DNA of 64,000 nucleotides from JBHOQX01 sp042408595 (GTDB lineage Bacteria > Chloroflexota > Chloroflexia > Chloroflexales > Roseiflexaceae), in assembly GCA_042408595.1 (NCBI GenBank), contig JBHOQX010000107.1:1-64000 (forward strand), written 5' to 3'. A program made the translations under genes and the position numbers. The first letter of the stretch is position 1. Every line of letters begins with the position of its first letter. The notes beneath the pieces were generated by a model. It was not told the origin of the DNA. It saw only the letters and a list, made by a program, of their open reading frames with translations, and did no database searches. Below are positions 28,200 through 36,441 of the stretch, one piece after another.

Positions 28200-29266
28200 A
28201 TGCACCTCACGCTTCGCGGCGCGCGGCTGGTGGACGCCATGGGCGAGCGCCCGGGCGCCAGCCTGGTGATCGACGGCGCGCGCATCGCTGCGGTCGGGCC
28301 GATCGTGATGGGCCGGGTGGTCGATGCCGGCGGCGCAATCATCACGCCGGGGGTTGTCGATGTCCACACCCACGGCGGCGGTGGCGCCAGCCTGCACACC
28401 GACGACCCGGACGAGATTCGCAGCTATGCCCGCTGGGCGCCGCGCACCGGCACGAATGCCTTTCTGGCCGGCGTTGTCGGTGTGCCGGGTGGGCTGCCGG
28501 AGGCGCAACTGCGCGCCGCGTCAGCCGCCGCCCCGGCGGGCGAGGGCGCAGAGCTGCTCGGCATCCACCTCGAAGGCCCGTACATCAACCCGGCGCGCCG
28601 CGGCGCGCACGCCCTGGCCTGGCTGCGCCAACCCGACTTGGCTGAAACCGAGCGGCTGTTCGCGCTGGCAGGGGGTCTCCTCCGGCTGGTCACGCTTGCG
28701 CCCGAACTGCCCGGCGCCGACGGGCTGATCCGCCGGCTCGCAGCCGCGGGCGTGACCGTCAGCGTCGGCCATACCGACGCGACATACGAGCAGACGCGCG
28801 ACGCCATTCTGCTCGGCATCACGCACGCCACGCACTGCTTCAACGCCATGCCCCCGCTGCATCACCGCGCGCCCGGCCCGCTCGGCGCGATCGCCGAAGC
28901 GGATGGTGTGCGCGGCGAGCTGATCGCCGACGGCGTTCACGTTCACCCCGCGACTCTGCGCATCTACATCCGCGCGCTTGGCCCGGAGCGTACCATCATC
29001 GTCACCGACGCGCTGGCCTGCGCCGGTCTGCGCGATGCGGTCTTCAGCTTCGGCGGGCAGCGCGCCGAGGTGCGCGATGGCGTCGCGAAGCTGGCCGACG
29101 GCACGCTACCGGCAGCGTGCTGACGATGGACCAGGCAGGGGTTGCTGCGCCCGGGCTACGATGCCGGCCTGCTGATCTTCGACACGGCGCTCCGGGCTCC
29201 AGGCCACCATCTGCCGCGGCGCGCTGGCCTTCGCCAGCGCCCCTTGGCGGGCGCGGCTGCTGGTAT
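28200..29266 (+). pseudogene. nagA: N-acetylglucosamine-6-phosphate deacetylase NagA, broken at the 3' end
   Basis: Residues 1-304 are an intact NagA: VDVHTHGGGGAS metal motif, GIHLEGPYINPARRGAHA, SVGHTDATYEQT, THCFNAMPPLHHR and IIVTDALACAGL. The frame then hits TGA at 29121 after a one-base loss near 29110. The expected continuation GSVLTMDQA is in another frame, then about 30 residues of the usual helical segment are missing, LRPGYDAGLLIFDTALR is in a third frame, and the C-terminal LQATICRGALAF in yet another. Three frame changes and a deletion indicate real decay, or a poor assembly. Confidence 0.8.
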
Positions 29267-29269
29267 AAT
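29261..29269 (+). promoter_or_regulatory. Extended -10 promoter (TGG TATAAT)
   Basis: A perfect TATAAT with TGG before it, in the tail of the nagA remnant, 127 bp before the aminopeptidase gene. A TTGGCG lies 14 bp upstream, too close for a good -35. Confidence 0.55.
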
Positions 29270-29395
29270 GGAGCGGAAAGCCCGGCGCTGGGGGTGATCA
29301 ATGAGTGCGCCTATGGCTATTGACCGCGATAGAATCGCAGATTTCTGCCGGCGCAACCATCCTTCACCGTTCGCCTGCACGAAAGAGGCTCCCAG

Positions 29396-30496
29396 ATGCC
29401 CGATCTCCGCATCGTCAAGCTGGCGCAGGTGCTGGTGCACTATTCGCTCGCGCTAAAAGCGGGCGACAAGGTTCTGATCGGGACGACGCCGGCCGCCGCG
29501 CCGCTGCTGCGCGAGGTCTACCGCGAGGCGCTCCTGGCCGGCGCGCACCCGATACCGCGGATCGGGCTGGAAGGGCTCGATGAGCTGCTGTTCCGTTATG
29601 GCTCGCCGCAGCAGATTCAGTTCATTCCCGACACCGTTCGGCAGGAGGTCGAAACGGTTGACGCACAACTGGGCATCGATGCGAGCGAGAACACCAGGGC
29701 GCTCACCGGGGCCGACCCGCAGAAGATCGCGCTGCGCCGCCGGGCGACCCGCGACCTTCAGCAGCGCTTCATGGAACGCGATGCGGCGGGCGAGCTCCGC
29801 TGCTGCGTCACCCTCTTCCCGACCAACGCCGCCGCGCAGGATGCCGAGATGTCGCTCGCCGACTACGAGGACTTCGTCTACGGCGCGGGCAAGCTGGATG
29901 CAGACGACCCGGTCGCCGCGTGGCAGCGCACCAGCGCTGCGCAGCAGCGCATCGCCGACTACCTCGGGACGCGCCGCGTGATCCACCTGGTTGCCCCCGA
30001 CACCGATCTGACGTACCACACCGCCGGGCGCGCCTGGATCAACGCCGATGGGCGCAAGAACTTCCCCGACGGCGAGGTCTTCACCAGTCCGGATGAGGCG
30101 GCGACCGAAGGGCATATCTGCTTCAGCTACCCGGCGGTCTTCTCCGGGCGTGAGGTCGAGGATGTGCGGCTGTGGTTCGAGGGCGGGCGGGTGGTGAAGG
30201 CGACCGCCGCCAAAGGCGAGGAGTTGCTCCACTCGCTGCTCGACATGGACGAGGGCGCGCGCCGGCTGGGCGAAGCGGCGTTCGGCACCAATTACAACAT
30301 CCAGCGCTTCAGCCGCAACACGCTGTTCGATGAGAAGATCGGCGGAACGATCCACCTGGCGCTCGGCGGCGCCTTCCCGGAGATCGGCGGCCAGAACACC
30401 TCCGCGCTCCATTGGGATCTGGTCTGCGACATGCGCCAGGGCGAGGCGTATGCCGACGGCGAGTTGTTCTACAAAGAGGGAATGTTCCTGATTTGA
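29396..30496 (+). CDS. M29-family aminopeptidase (thermophilic metalloprotease family)
   Basis: 366-aa aminopeptidase of the AmpS/AmpT/PepS group, a dinuclear metal exopeptidase acting in the cytoplasm. Conserved blocks include NFPDGEVFTSPDEAATEG (with a metal Glu), LGEAAFGTNYNIQRF and LFDEKIGGTIHLALGGAFPE, ending ALHWDLVCDMR with further metal ligands. Length fits the family. It is not obviously part of the recycling cluster but would act on peptides. Confidence 0.9.
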   Translation: MPDLRIVKLAQVLVHYSLALKAGDKVLIGTTPAAAPLLREVYREALLAGAHPIPRIGLEGLDELLFRYGSPQQIQFIPDTVRQEVETVDAQLGIDASENTRALTGADPQKIALRRRATRDLQQRFMERDAAGELRCCVTLFPTNAAAQDAEMSLADYEDFVYGAGKLDADDPVAAWQRTSAAQQRIADYLGTRRVIHLVAPDTDLTYHTAGRAWINADGRKNFPDGEVFTSPDEAATEGHICFSYPAVFSGREVEDVRLWFEGGRVVKATAAKGEELLHSLLDMDEGARRLGEAAFGTNYNIQRFSRNTLFDEKIGGTIHLALGGAFPEIGGQNTSALHWDLVCDMRQGEAYADGELFYKEGMFLI

Positions 30497-30593
30497 GCCG
30501 GGTGCCGGCGTTGTTGCGGCGGAGGACGGACGACGGAAGACCGCTCGGCCGCCCTCCGTTTTCGGTTCAGAAGACAGGCGATTTGAGAAGGAT

Positions 30594-32426
30594 ATGAGCG
30601 ATATAGACGCTCTCACAGACCTGGCAGCGCGCTACCCGCGTACCGTGGCCGCCTTTGCGGCCATGGATGCGCTCGACCATCTGGAGCGTATCGCGCGGCT
30701 CGATGCAGTATGGCAGCGGATTCGTGCTGGAGCGAGAGGAGGAGCAGACGATACGTATGCGATTGTTGACGAGGTGCCGGCCACCGACCGCCGTCCATCG
30801 CCCACCGCGCCGACTCATGCTTCACGCATCACGCGTCCCGCATCATCTGATTACGACCTGATCTACGCCGGGGGCGGCCTGGGGCTGCTGCACGCCGCGG
30901 TGATGGCCCGGCGCTACGGCCGGCGCGTCCTGCTGTTCGACCGCGGCGAGGTCGGCTGCGCGCATCGCGAGTGGAATATCTCGCGCGAGGAGCTGCAAGC
31001 GCTGGTCGATACCGGCCTGGTGAGCTGGGATGACCTGCGCGCGATCATCATGGCTGAGTACGATTGCGGCGTCGTGCGCTTTTACAACGGCGCACAACCG
31101 CCGACCGAGCTGTGGATGCGCCATGTGCTCGATGTCGCGCTCGATGCCGGGGCGCTGCTGCGGCTGGCGCGCCAGCGGCTGGAGGAGGCCGGCGGTGTGG
31201 TGCTCGATGGGCGGACGTTCCGGCGGGTGTGCGTCAGCGCTGCCGGCCCGGTGCGCGTCGCCGTCGAGTTGGCGCGCGCAGACGGCGCGACCGAATGCTA
31301 CACCGGGCGGCTGCTGCTGGATGGGATGGGCAGCATCTCGCCGCTGGCGCTGCGGCGCTTCGCCGGGCGGCCCTTCGCCGGAGTCTGCCCGACGGTTGGC
31401 ACGGTCGTCGCCGGGCTGGAGCCAGGCCCCGCGCCTGATCAACACAACCCGCGAGTGGGCGATATCCTGCTGACCATCACCGATGCGCAGCGCGGCCAGC
31501 AGTACATGTGGGAGGGCTTCCCCGGCCGTGGCGATGAGTTGACAGTGTATTTGTTCTATTATGACACGCTGAGGGGCCAGGGGCCAGGGGCCAGGCGCCA
31601 GGAGCCAGCGAACCAGACAGGGAGACAGCGAGAACGGGAGACGAGCCAGGAGACTGTACGCAAGACTCAAACCTCCGCACTGGCCCAACCCCCTGATCTG
31701 ATGCAACTGTTCGAGGACTACTTCGCGCTGCTGCCGACCTACAAGCGCCCCGGGCCGGGCTTTCGGCACCTTAAGCCGGTCTATGGCTACATCCCCGCGC
31801 GCCACAGTCTGCGCCGGCAGGAGGCCCCGCTGCTGCGTGGCGTGCTGCCGGTCGGCGACTCGGCAGCGCAGCAGTCGCCGCTGACCTTCTGCGGTTTCGG
31901 CTCGCATGTGCGCAACCTGGGCCGCACCACTGCGCTGCTGGAGGAGGCGCTACACTACGACCTGCTTGCGCCGGAGCACCTGCATTCGATCGGCGCCTAC
32001 CAAGTGAACGTCTCGCTCAACTGGGTGTTTAGCCGGTTCATGCAGCCGTGGGACAGCGACGCCGATGTGAACCGGTTGCAGAACGTGTTTCTGGCCGTGC
32101 TGAATGACCTGGGCGAGGAGCGGGCGCGGCGCTTCTTCCGCGACCGTATGGTTTGGGGCGATTATCACCGGATGGTGCTGGGGATGTTCCGCCGGCGTCC
32201 GCTGGTCGTTTTGTTCGCCTGGCGGGTGTTGGGGCCGGCGGGCATTCGCCAATGGATCGGCGACTATCTGGTCTTCAGCCGGGCGGCGCTGCTGGCCTGG
32301 GCCGGGCGGCGGCTGGGGGCGCGTGGGCGGGCCTGGCTGGCCGATACGGCGGCGCGGCTGGCGCCGGCGGCCGGCCTGCGGTTGCGCGCCCGATTCGCCG
32401 AATGGCAGGCGATGGGGTGGGTGTGA
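30594..32426 (+). CDS. CruA/CruP-type lycopene cyclase family flavoprotein
   Basis: 610 aa. A helical N-terminal part (residues 1-50) and a repeat-derived linker precede the FAD-binding domain: YDLIYAGGGLGLLHAAVMARR, FDRGEVGCAHREWNISREEL, a block typical of the CruA/CruP lycopene cyclase group. Further along, LPVGDSAAQQSPLTFCGFGSH is the second FAD contact. Residues about 325-362 are a low-complexity Gly/Gln/Arg/Glu/Thr-rich insertion that matches intergenic repeats. Family members cyclise lycopene ends; a distinct carotenoid or quinone substrate cannot be excluded. Start at ATG 30594. Confidence 0.7.
   Translation: MSDIDALTDLAARYPRTVAAFAAMDALDHLERIARLDAVWQRIRAGARGGADDTYAIVDEVPATDRRPSPTAPTHASRITRPASSDYDLIYAGGGLGLLHAAVMARRYGRRVLLFDRGEVGCAHREWNISREELQALVDTGLVSWDDLRAIIMAEYDCGVVRFYNGAQPPTELWMRHVLDVALDAGALLRLARQRLEEAGGVVLDGRTFRRVCVSAAGPVRVAVELARADGATECYTGRLLLDGMGSISPLALRRFAGRPFAGVCPTVGTVVAGLEPGPAPDQHNPRVGDILLTITDAQRGQQYMWEGFPGRGDELTVYLFYYDTLRGQGPGARRQEPANQTGRQRERETSQETVRKTQTSALAQPPDLMQLFEDYFALLPTYKRPGPGFRHLKPVYGYIPARHSLRRQEAPLLRGVLPVGDSAAQQSPLTFCGFGSHVRNLGRTTALLEEALHYDLLAPEHLHSIGAYQVNVSLNWVFSRFMQPWDSDADVNRLQNVFLAVLNDLGEERARRFFRDRMVWGDYHRMVLGMFRRRPLVVLFAWRVLGPAGIRQWIGDYLVFSRAALLAWAGRRLGARGRAWLADTAARLAPAAGLRLRARFAEWQAMGWV
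30784..30850 (+). repeat. Degenerate repeat tract inside the cyclase gene (first)
   Basis: Words ccgtccatcgcccacc and cttcacgcatcacgcg encode a Ser/Pro/Thr/Arg-rich linker before the FAD domain. GCCGTCCATCG is shared with the intergenic tract ahead of cheB. Confidence 0.55.
31571..31680 (+). repeat. Degenerate repeat tract inside the cyclase gene (second)
   Basis: Three ggggccag units, then gcgccagg, agccagcg and purine-rich gagacagcgagaacggg. It is read in frame as a polar low-complexity stretch of about 37 residues within a beta-rich part of the protein, and shares CCAGGGGCCAG with the intergenic tract at 23561. Confidence 0.65.
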
Positions 32427-32526
32427 TACCGTGTTGTGGCATGGCCGCGGAGCGCTGCCCATCGCCCACTACAAGGCCCCGCTCACGGCGCGGATGCCGC
32501 CTGCGCCGGGCGCAACCGGCAAAGTG

Positions 32527-32535
32527 TGATATAAT
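32527..32535 (+). promoter_or_regulatory. Extended -10 promoter (TGA TATAAT) upstream of secG
   Basis: A perfect TATAAT preceded by TGA, 36 bp ahead of the secG GTG. There is no convincing -35. Confidence 0.6.
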
Positions 32536-32571
32536 CGCCCTCCAGTACAACAGCACGGACGGGGAACGCTT

Positions 32572-32835
32572 GTGGAACTTGCACTCGACATCGCCCTTGT
32601 ACTCCTGGGAATCGCGCTGATCGGTCTGGTCATTCTGCAGGGAAAGAACGTCGGCCTGCAGAGCCGCGACACGAGCTCGATCTACCGCACAAAGCGGGGA
32701 TTGGAAAAGACGATCTACCAGGCGACGATTGTGGTTGCTGTCCTGTTCCTGATCCTGTCGCTGATCGCCAGCCTGCCGATCTGGGGCACGGGGACGCCGG
32801 CGACCGGCCTGCTCCCGGCGCCAGGTCTCCTCTAG
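32572..32835 (+). CDS. secG: Preprotein translocase subunit SecG
   Basis: 87-aa membrane subunit of the SecYEG channel. Two hydrophobic helices (LDIALVLLGIALIGLVILQG and about residues 49-68) flank a polar loop with the R-T-K-R-G-LEK pattern seen in SecG. Start is GTG 32572 after a ggacgggga ribosome-binding site. A substrate-binding protein gene follows within 90 bp. Confidence 0.88.
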   Translation: MELALDIALVLLGIALIGLVILQGKNVGLQSRDTSSIYRTKRGLEKTIYQATIVVAVLFLILSLIASLPIWGTGTPATGLLPAPGLL

Positions 32836-32920
32836 CCCAGGCACCGGGCGCGCGGTGGTCGCGCCGGTGGGCGCAACTCAATGACCGCCGCACGCTTGGT
32901 GCCCGCTGGAGCACTCCCGC

Positions 32921-34594
32921 ATGGCACGCCGTATCCGCTGGCAGCTCCTGATCGCCGCGATCAGTTCGCTGCTCGTCCTGCTCCTGATGAGCCAGCTTGC
33001 ACTCTCCTCGGCCTCGGTCGCTCGCCCGGTGGCGGGGGGCGCGTATGTTGAGGGGGTTGTCGGCGCGCCGCGCCACCTCAACCCGCTGGTGAGCGACCCG
33101 GCGAGCGACCCGACCGGCGCGGATATCCAGGCGCTGGTGTTCGACGGCCTGCTGCGCCCCGGGCCGGATGGCCTGCCGCTGCCTGCGCTGGCCGCGGCCC
33201 TGCCAGACGTCAGCGACGATGGCCTGACCTACACCTTCACCCTGCGTCCCAATGTGCGCTGGCACGACGGCGCGCCGCTCACCGCCGACGACGTGGTCTT
33301 TACCGTGCGCGCCATCCAGCGTCAGGGCTTCGCCGGCGACCCGCAGGCCGCGGCGATCTGGCGTGGCGTGCTGATCGACACGGACGGCGCTGGCCGCGTG
33401 CAGGTCGTTCTGCCGCAGCCGTACGCGCCGTTCGCTGCGATGGCGACCTTCCCGATCCTGCCGGCGCATCTGCTGCGCGATGTGCCGCCGGAGCAGTGGG
33501 GCGGCGGCGCGTTCAGCCGCCAGCCGATCGGCACTGGGCCATATCGCCTACGCGAGCTTACCAGCGAGCGAGCGCTGCTTCTGGCCAACCCGGCTTATTT
33601 CGATGGCCGCCCGCTGATCGACAGCATTGAGCTGCGGTTTTTCCCCAACACGCGCGCCGCGCTCGCGGCGCTGGGCCGTGGCGAGATCGACGCGGTAGCC
33701 GCGCCCAGCATTGGCGATCTGCAGACGGTCAACCTGCCGCGAACGATCCGCCAGCGTGCTGCCCCGCTCGACTCCTACACCGTGTTGACCTTCAACCTGC
33801 GACGTGCGCCGCTCTCCGATCAGGGCCTGCGCCGCGCACTGGCGACTGGCCTGGACAAGGATGGGCTGATCGCCAGGGCGCTGAAGGGTGGCGCTCAGCG
33901 GATCGACACGCCGCTGCTGCCCGGCACATGGGCTGCCTCGGCGACGGCGGTGTGGTACCCCTACAACCAGGCGCGCGCGGCCGAACTACTGGACTCGCTC
34001 GGCTACCAGCCCGGGCCGGACGGCACTCGCGTGCGCGATGGCGCGCCGCTCGTGCTGCCGCTGGTCACGGACGACGCGCCGGACCGGCAGGCGGTGGCCC
34101 AGGAGATCGCACGGCAGTGGGGCGAGCTCGGGGTGAACATCGAGATCGAGCAACTGAGCGGCGCGGCGTTGCAGGCGCGCCTGGCCGCGCACGATTTCAC
34201 CCTCGCATTGCACGGCTGGCAGCGGCTTGGGCCGGAGCCCGACCTGCTCGAGCTGTGGGGATCCCGGGGCGCGGCGGGCGGGCGGAACTACGCCGGCTTG
34301 CAGGACGACCAGATCGACGAACTGCTGACCAATGCCCAACAGGACGCCGACCAGGATTCGCGCGCGGCCTCGTATGCCGCGTTCGAGCGCCGCTGGGTTG
34401 AGCTCGCGCCAGGCATCATCCTCTATCAGCCGCTGCTGGTCTATGCCGCAGTCGGGCAACTCGGCGGCCTGGAGGCCGACTTCGCACCGCTCGGGAGTTC
34501 CGCGCCTCCGCTGTTCGGCCGCGAGGATCGCTTTCGCCACGTGAACCGCTGGTTTATCCGCAGCACGCGCGAGATCCGCGGCGACCTGCGGTAG
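32921..34594 (+). CDS. ABC transporter substrate-binding protein, family 5 (oligopeptide/nickel type)
   Basis: 557 aa. An N-terminal signal/anchor (LLIAAISSLLVLLLMSQLALS, without a lipobox Cys) precedes the SBP family-5 pattern: APRHLNPLVSD, LVFDGLL, LTYTFTLRPNVRWHDGAPLTADDVVFT, IGTGPYRL, LRRALATGLDK. It probably binds peptides on the outer side of the membrane. No permease or ATPase genes are adjacent, so it is an orphan binding protein in this window; that location next to secG is its main peculiarity. Confidence 0.88.
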   Translation: MARRIRWQLLIAAISSLLVLLLMSQLALSSASVARPVAGGAYVEGVVGAPRHLNPLVSDPASDPTGADIQALVFDGLLRPGPDGLPLPALAAALPDVSDDGLTYTFTLRPNVRWHDGAPLTADDVVFTVRAIQRQGFAGDPQAAAIWRGVLIDTDGAGRVQVVLPQPYAPFAAMATFPILPAHLLRDVPPEQWGGGAFSRQPIGTGPYRLRELTSERALLLANPAYFDGRPLIDSIELRFFPNTRAALAALGRGEIDAVAAPSIGDLQTVNLPRTIRQRAAPLDSYTVLTFNLRRAPLSDQGLRRALATGLDKDGLIARALKGGAQRIDTPLLPGTWAASATAVWYPYNQARAAELLDSLGYQPGPDGTRVRDGAPLVLPLVTDDAPDRQAVAQEIARQWGELGVNIEIEQLSGAALQARLAAHDFTLALHGWQRLGPEPDLLELWGSRGAAGGRNYAGLQDDQIDELLTNAQQDADQDSRAASYAAFERRWVELAPGIILYQPLLVYAAVGQLGGLEADFAPLGSSAPPLFGREDRFRHVNRWFIRSTREIRGDLR

Positions 34595-34689
34595 CCCCCC
34601 GTAAGAGAGCGTACGCGGTCGCCCGCAGCGCGGGCGGTGTAGCGGACCGCAGGCCCGCCACGCTGTTCTTGCTGGCGCGTGTGCGCCAA

Positions 34690-34810
34690 CGAACGGTCGT
34701 GGGGAGGGCGAAGCCACACCTCGCACCCCCTCCCCGGCGGCGGGAAGGGCATAGGGGAGGAGTGTGGCGAAGCTGTCCGTCCCTACCCCCGCGCGCGGGG
34801 GAGGGGGCTG
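34690..34810. repeat. GC-rich inverted repeats in the gap before 34921
   Basis: GCCACAC (near 34711) with ctcccc is mirrored by ggggag and GTGTGGC (near 34761), and a second G/C palindrome (cccccgcgcgcggggg) lies near 34783-34805. Together they could form a long hairpin. The rest of 34595-34857 holds nothing recognised. Confidence 0.5.
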
Positions 34811-34854
34811 GGGGCGCCCGGCGCGGTGCCACTGACAGCTGCCTGATAAAAGTA

Positions 34855-34863
34855 TGATATAAT
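34855..34863 (+). promoter_or_regulatory. Extended -10 promoter (TGA TATAAT)
   Basis: TATAAT at 34858-34863 preceded by TGA. CTGACA lies 20 bp upstream of the hexamer, rather far for a -35. The secreted-protein gene starts 58 bp later. Confidence 0.6.
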
Positions 34864-34920
34864 CCGCTCCGTCGAAAGACCGAGGCCCGTGTACGTCCTT
34901 GGTCGGAGCGAAAGGTGTCT

Positions 34921-36396
34921 ATGAGTAGCCACTTCCTGCACCTCGTTCGTGCCGGATGCCTCGCGTTCGGGCTGGCGCTGATCGGCGGGCTGGTGTCGCC
35001 CGCGGCGCTGTATGCCGGTGGGGCGCCGCAAGCCGTGATGCTGGATGTCGCCGACGGCGTGAGCGTTCAAAACGGCGGCGCGATCAGGTTACAGGCGAAT
35101 GCGCCGCCCGCGCCCCGCGCGTATGGCTCGTTCCGCCGCTTCGGTATCGCCATCTCGGCCCCGCAATCCTTCCCTTCCTCGTTCCGCTCATTACGTGTTG
35201 ATTACAAGGCAACCGCACCGGCGGGCAGCGCGGTGCTTTTCGACGTGCGCGCGAGCGCCGATGGCGCCCGCTGGACGGAGTGGGAGATCGACCTTGCCCC
35301 CGGCGCCACAGCGCAGTTCGACACGCTGGCGCGTTTCGCGCAATACCGCGTGACGCTGCTCGGTGGGCCGGCCAGGCCGGCGGTTCGTGCGATCGCGCTG
35401 ACGCCGGTCGCGGCCCCTGCGCTGTACACCGCTTTTGAAGATGCCAGCCCACCTGTCGCGCCGACCTACCGCGTCCACGCGACGCGCCAGGGGATGGTCG
35501 GGTGGCGCACGGCCAGCGGCCACCGCATTCGCCCGCGCGACCGTTTCGTCTCGCTGCCGTCGCGCCGCGTGACCTCGCGGCCCGGCAAGGTCGAGTACAT
35601 GGTCCGGCTCACCTACCAGGGCCGCACAACCGTTGTCCCGGTGCTGGATGTCGGCCCGTGGAACGTGAACGACAACTTCTGGGACGAGCAACGCGACCGC
35701 TTCCAGGACCTGCCGCGCGGCTACCCGGAGGACCATGCCGCCTTTTTCGACGGCTACAACGGCGGCTGGGCCGAAAAGGGCAAGGTGCGCTTCCCGACCG
35801 CCGTGGATGTCGGCGACGGCGCCTGGTGGGACGACCTGGGCATCCGCGGCGACCGGGCGGTGATCGATGTGACCTTCCTCTGGCTCGGCGCGGACCCGCA
35901 GGGCGCCGCCACGCCCGCGCCCGTGCTGGCGCCCGCGCCAGCGCCGCCCGCGCCCGCCGCAGCGAACGCGGTTGTCGTGACGGACGGTAGCCCGGGGTTC
36001 TCGGCCGAAGCCAAGATCGAGTGGGAGCACGCCGACGGCTGCGGCGAAGCCGGCTACACTCTGTGGACGTTCACAACGCCCAATGAGGCGGAGAGCGAGA
36101 ACCGCGTGCGCTGGCACCCCTCGCTGCCAAAGGAAGGCGAGTACGATGTCTATGCGCTCATTCCGGGGTGCAAGGCCAGGAAGCCGAACACGACCAGCGC
36201 GCGCTACCATATTCAACACCGCGACGGCGGCGCAGACGTGACGATCGATCAGAAAGCTACCGCCGGGCAATGGGTCAAGCTTGGCCGCTTCCCATTCGCA
36301 GCCGGCGAGGGTAGCTTCGTGGAACTGCGCGACGTGACCGGCGACTCGTTGCAGGCGATCTGGTTCGACGCGATCCGCTGGGTGCCGGTCGAGTAG
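34921..36396 (+). CDS. Secreted protein with C-terminal golvesin/xanthan-lyase CBD-like domain
   Basis: 491 aa from ATG 34921 (a GTG two codons upstream is possible). A signal peptide (CLAFGLALIGGLVSPAALYAGG) leads to a beta-rich domain (about 35-165), a central domain with LDVGPWNVNDNFWDEQR and TAVDVGDGAWWDDLG (about 190-330), a Pro/Ala linker (about 335-355), and a C-terminal beta-sandwich (about 360-491: EGEYDVYALIPG, SARYHIQHRDG, ADVTIDQ, SLQAIWFDAIRWVPV). The last is of the golvesin/Xly CBD-like type, so glycan or surface binding is likely. No catalytic residues are recognised. Confidence 0.75.
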   Translation: MSSHFLHLVRAGCLAFGLALIGGLVSPAALYAGGAPQAVMLDVADGVSVQNGGAIRLQANAPPAPRAYGSFRRFGIAISAPQSFPSSFRSLRVDYKATAPAGSAVLFDVRASADGARWTEWEIDLAPGATAQFDTLARFAQYRVTLLGGPARPAVRAIALTPVAAPALYTAFEDASPPVAPTYRVHATRQGMVGWRTASGHRIRPRDRFVSLPSRRVTSRPGKVEYMVRLTYQGRTTVVPVLDVGPWNVNDNFWDEQRDRFQDLPRGYPEDHAAFFDGYNGGWAEKGKVRFPTAVDVGDGAWWDDLGIRGDRAVIDVTFLWLGADPQGAATPAPVLAPAPAPPAPAAANAVVVTDGSPGFSAEAKIEWEHADGCGEAGYTLWTFTTPNEAESENRVRWHPSLPKEGEYDVYALIPGCKARKPNTTSARYHIQHRDGGADVTIDQKATAGQWVKLGRFPFAAGEGSFVELRDVTGDSLQAIWFDAIRWVPVE

Positions 36397-36441
36397 CAAC
36401 TCGGCGGGAGCGGACCGGCGGGGCGGCGCCCTCGGAGCGCC

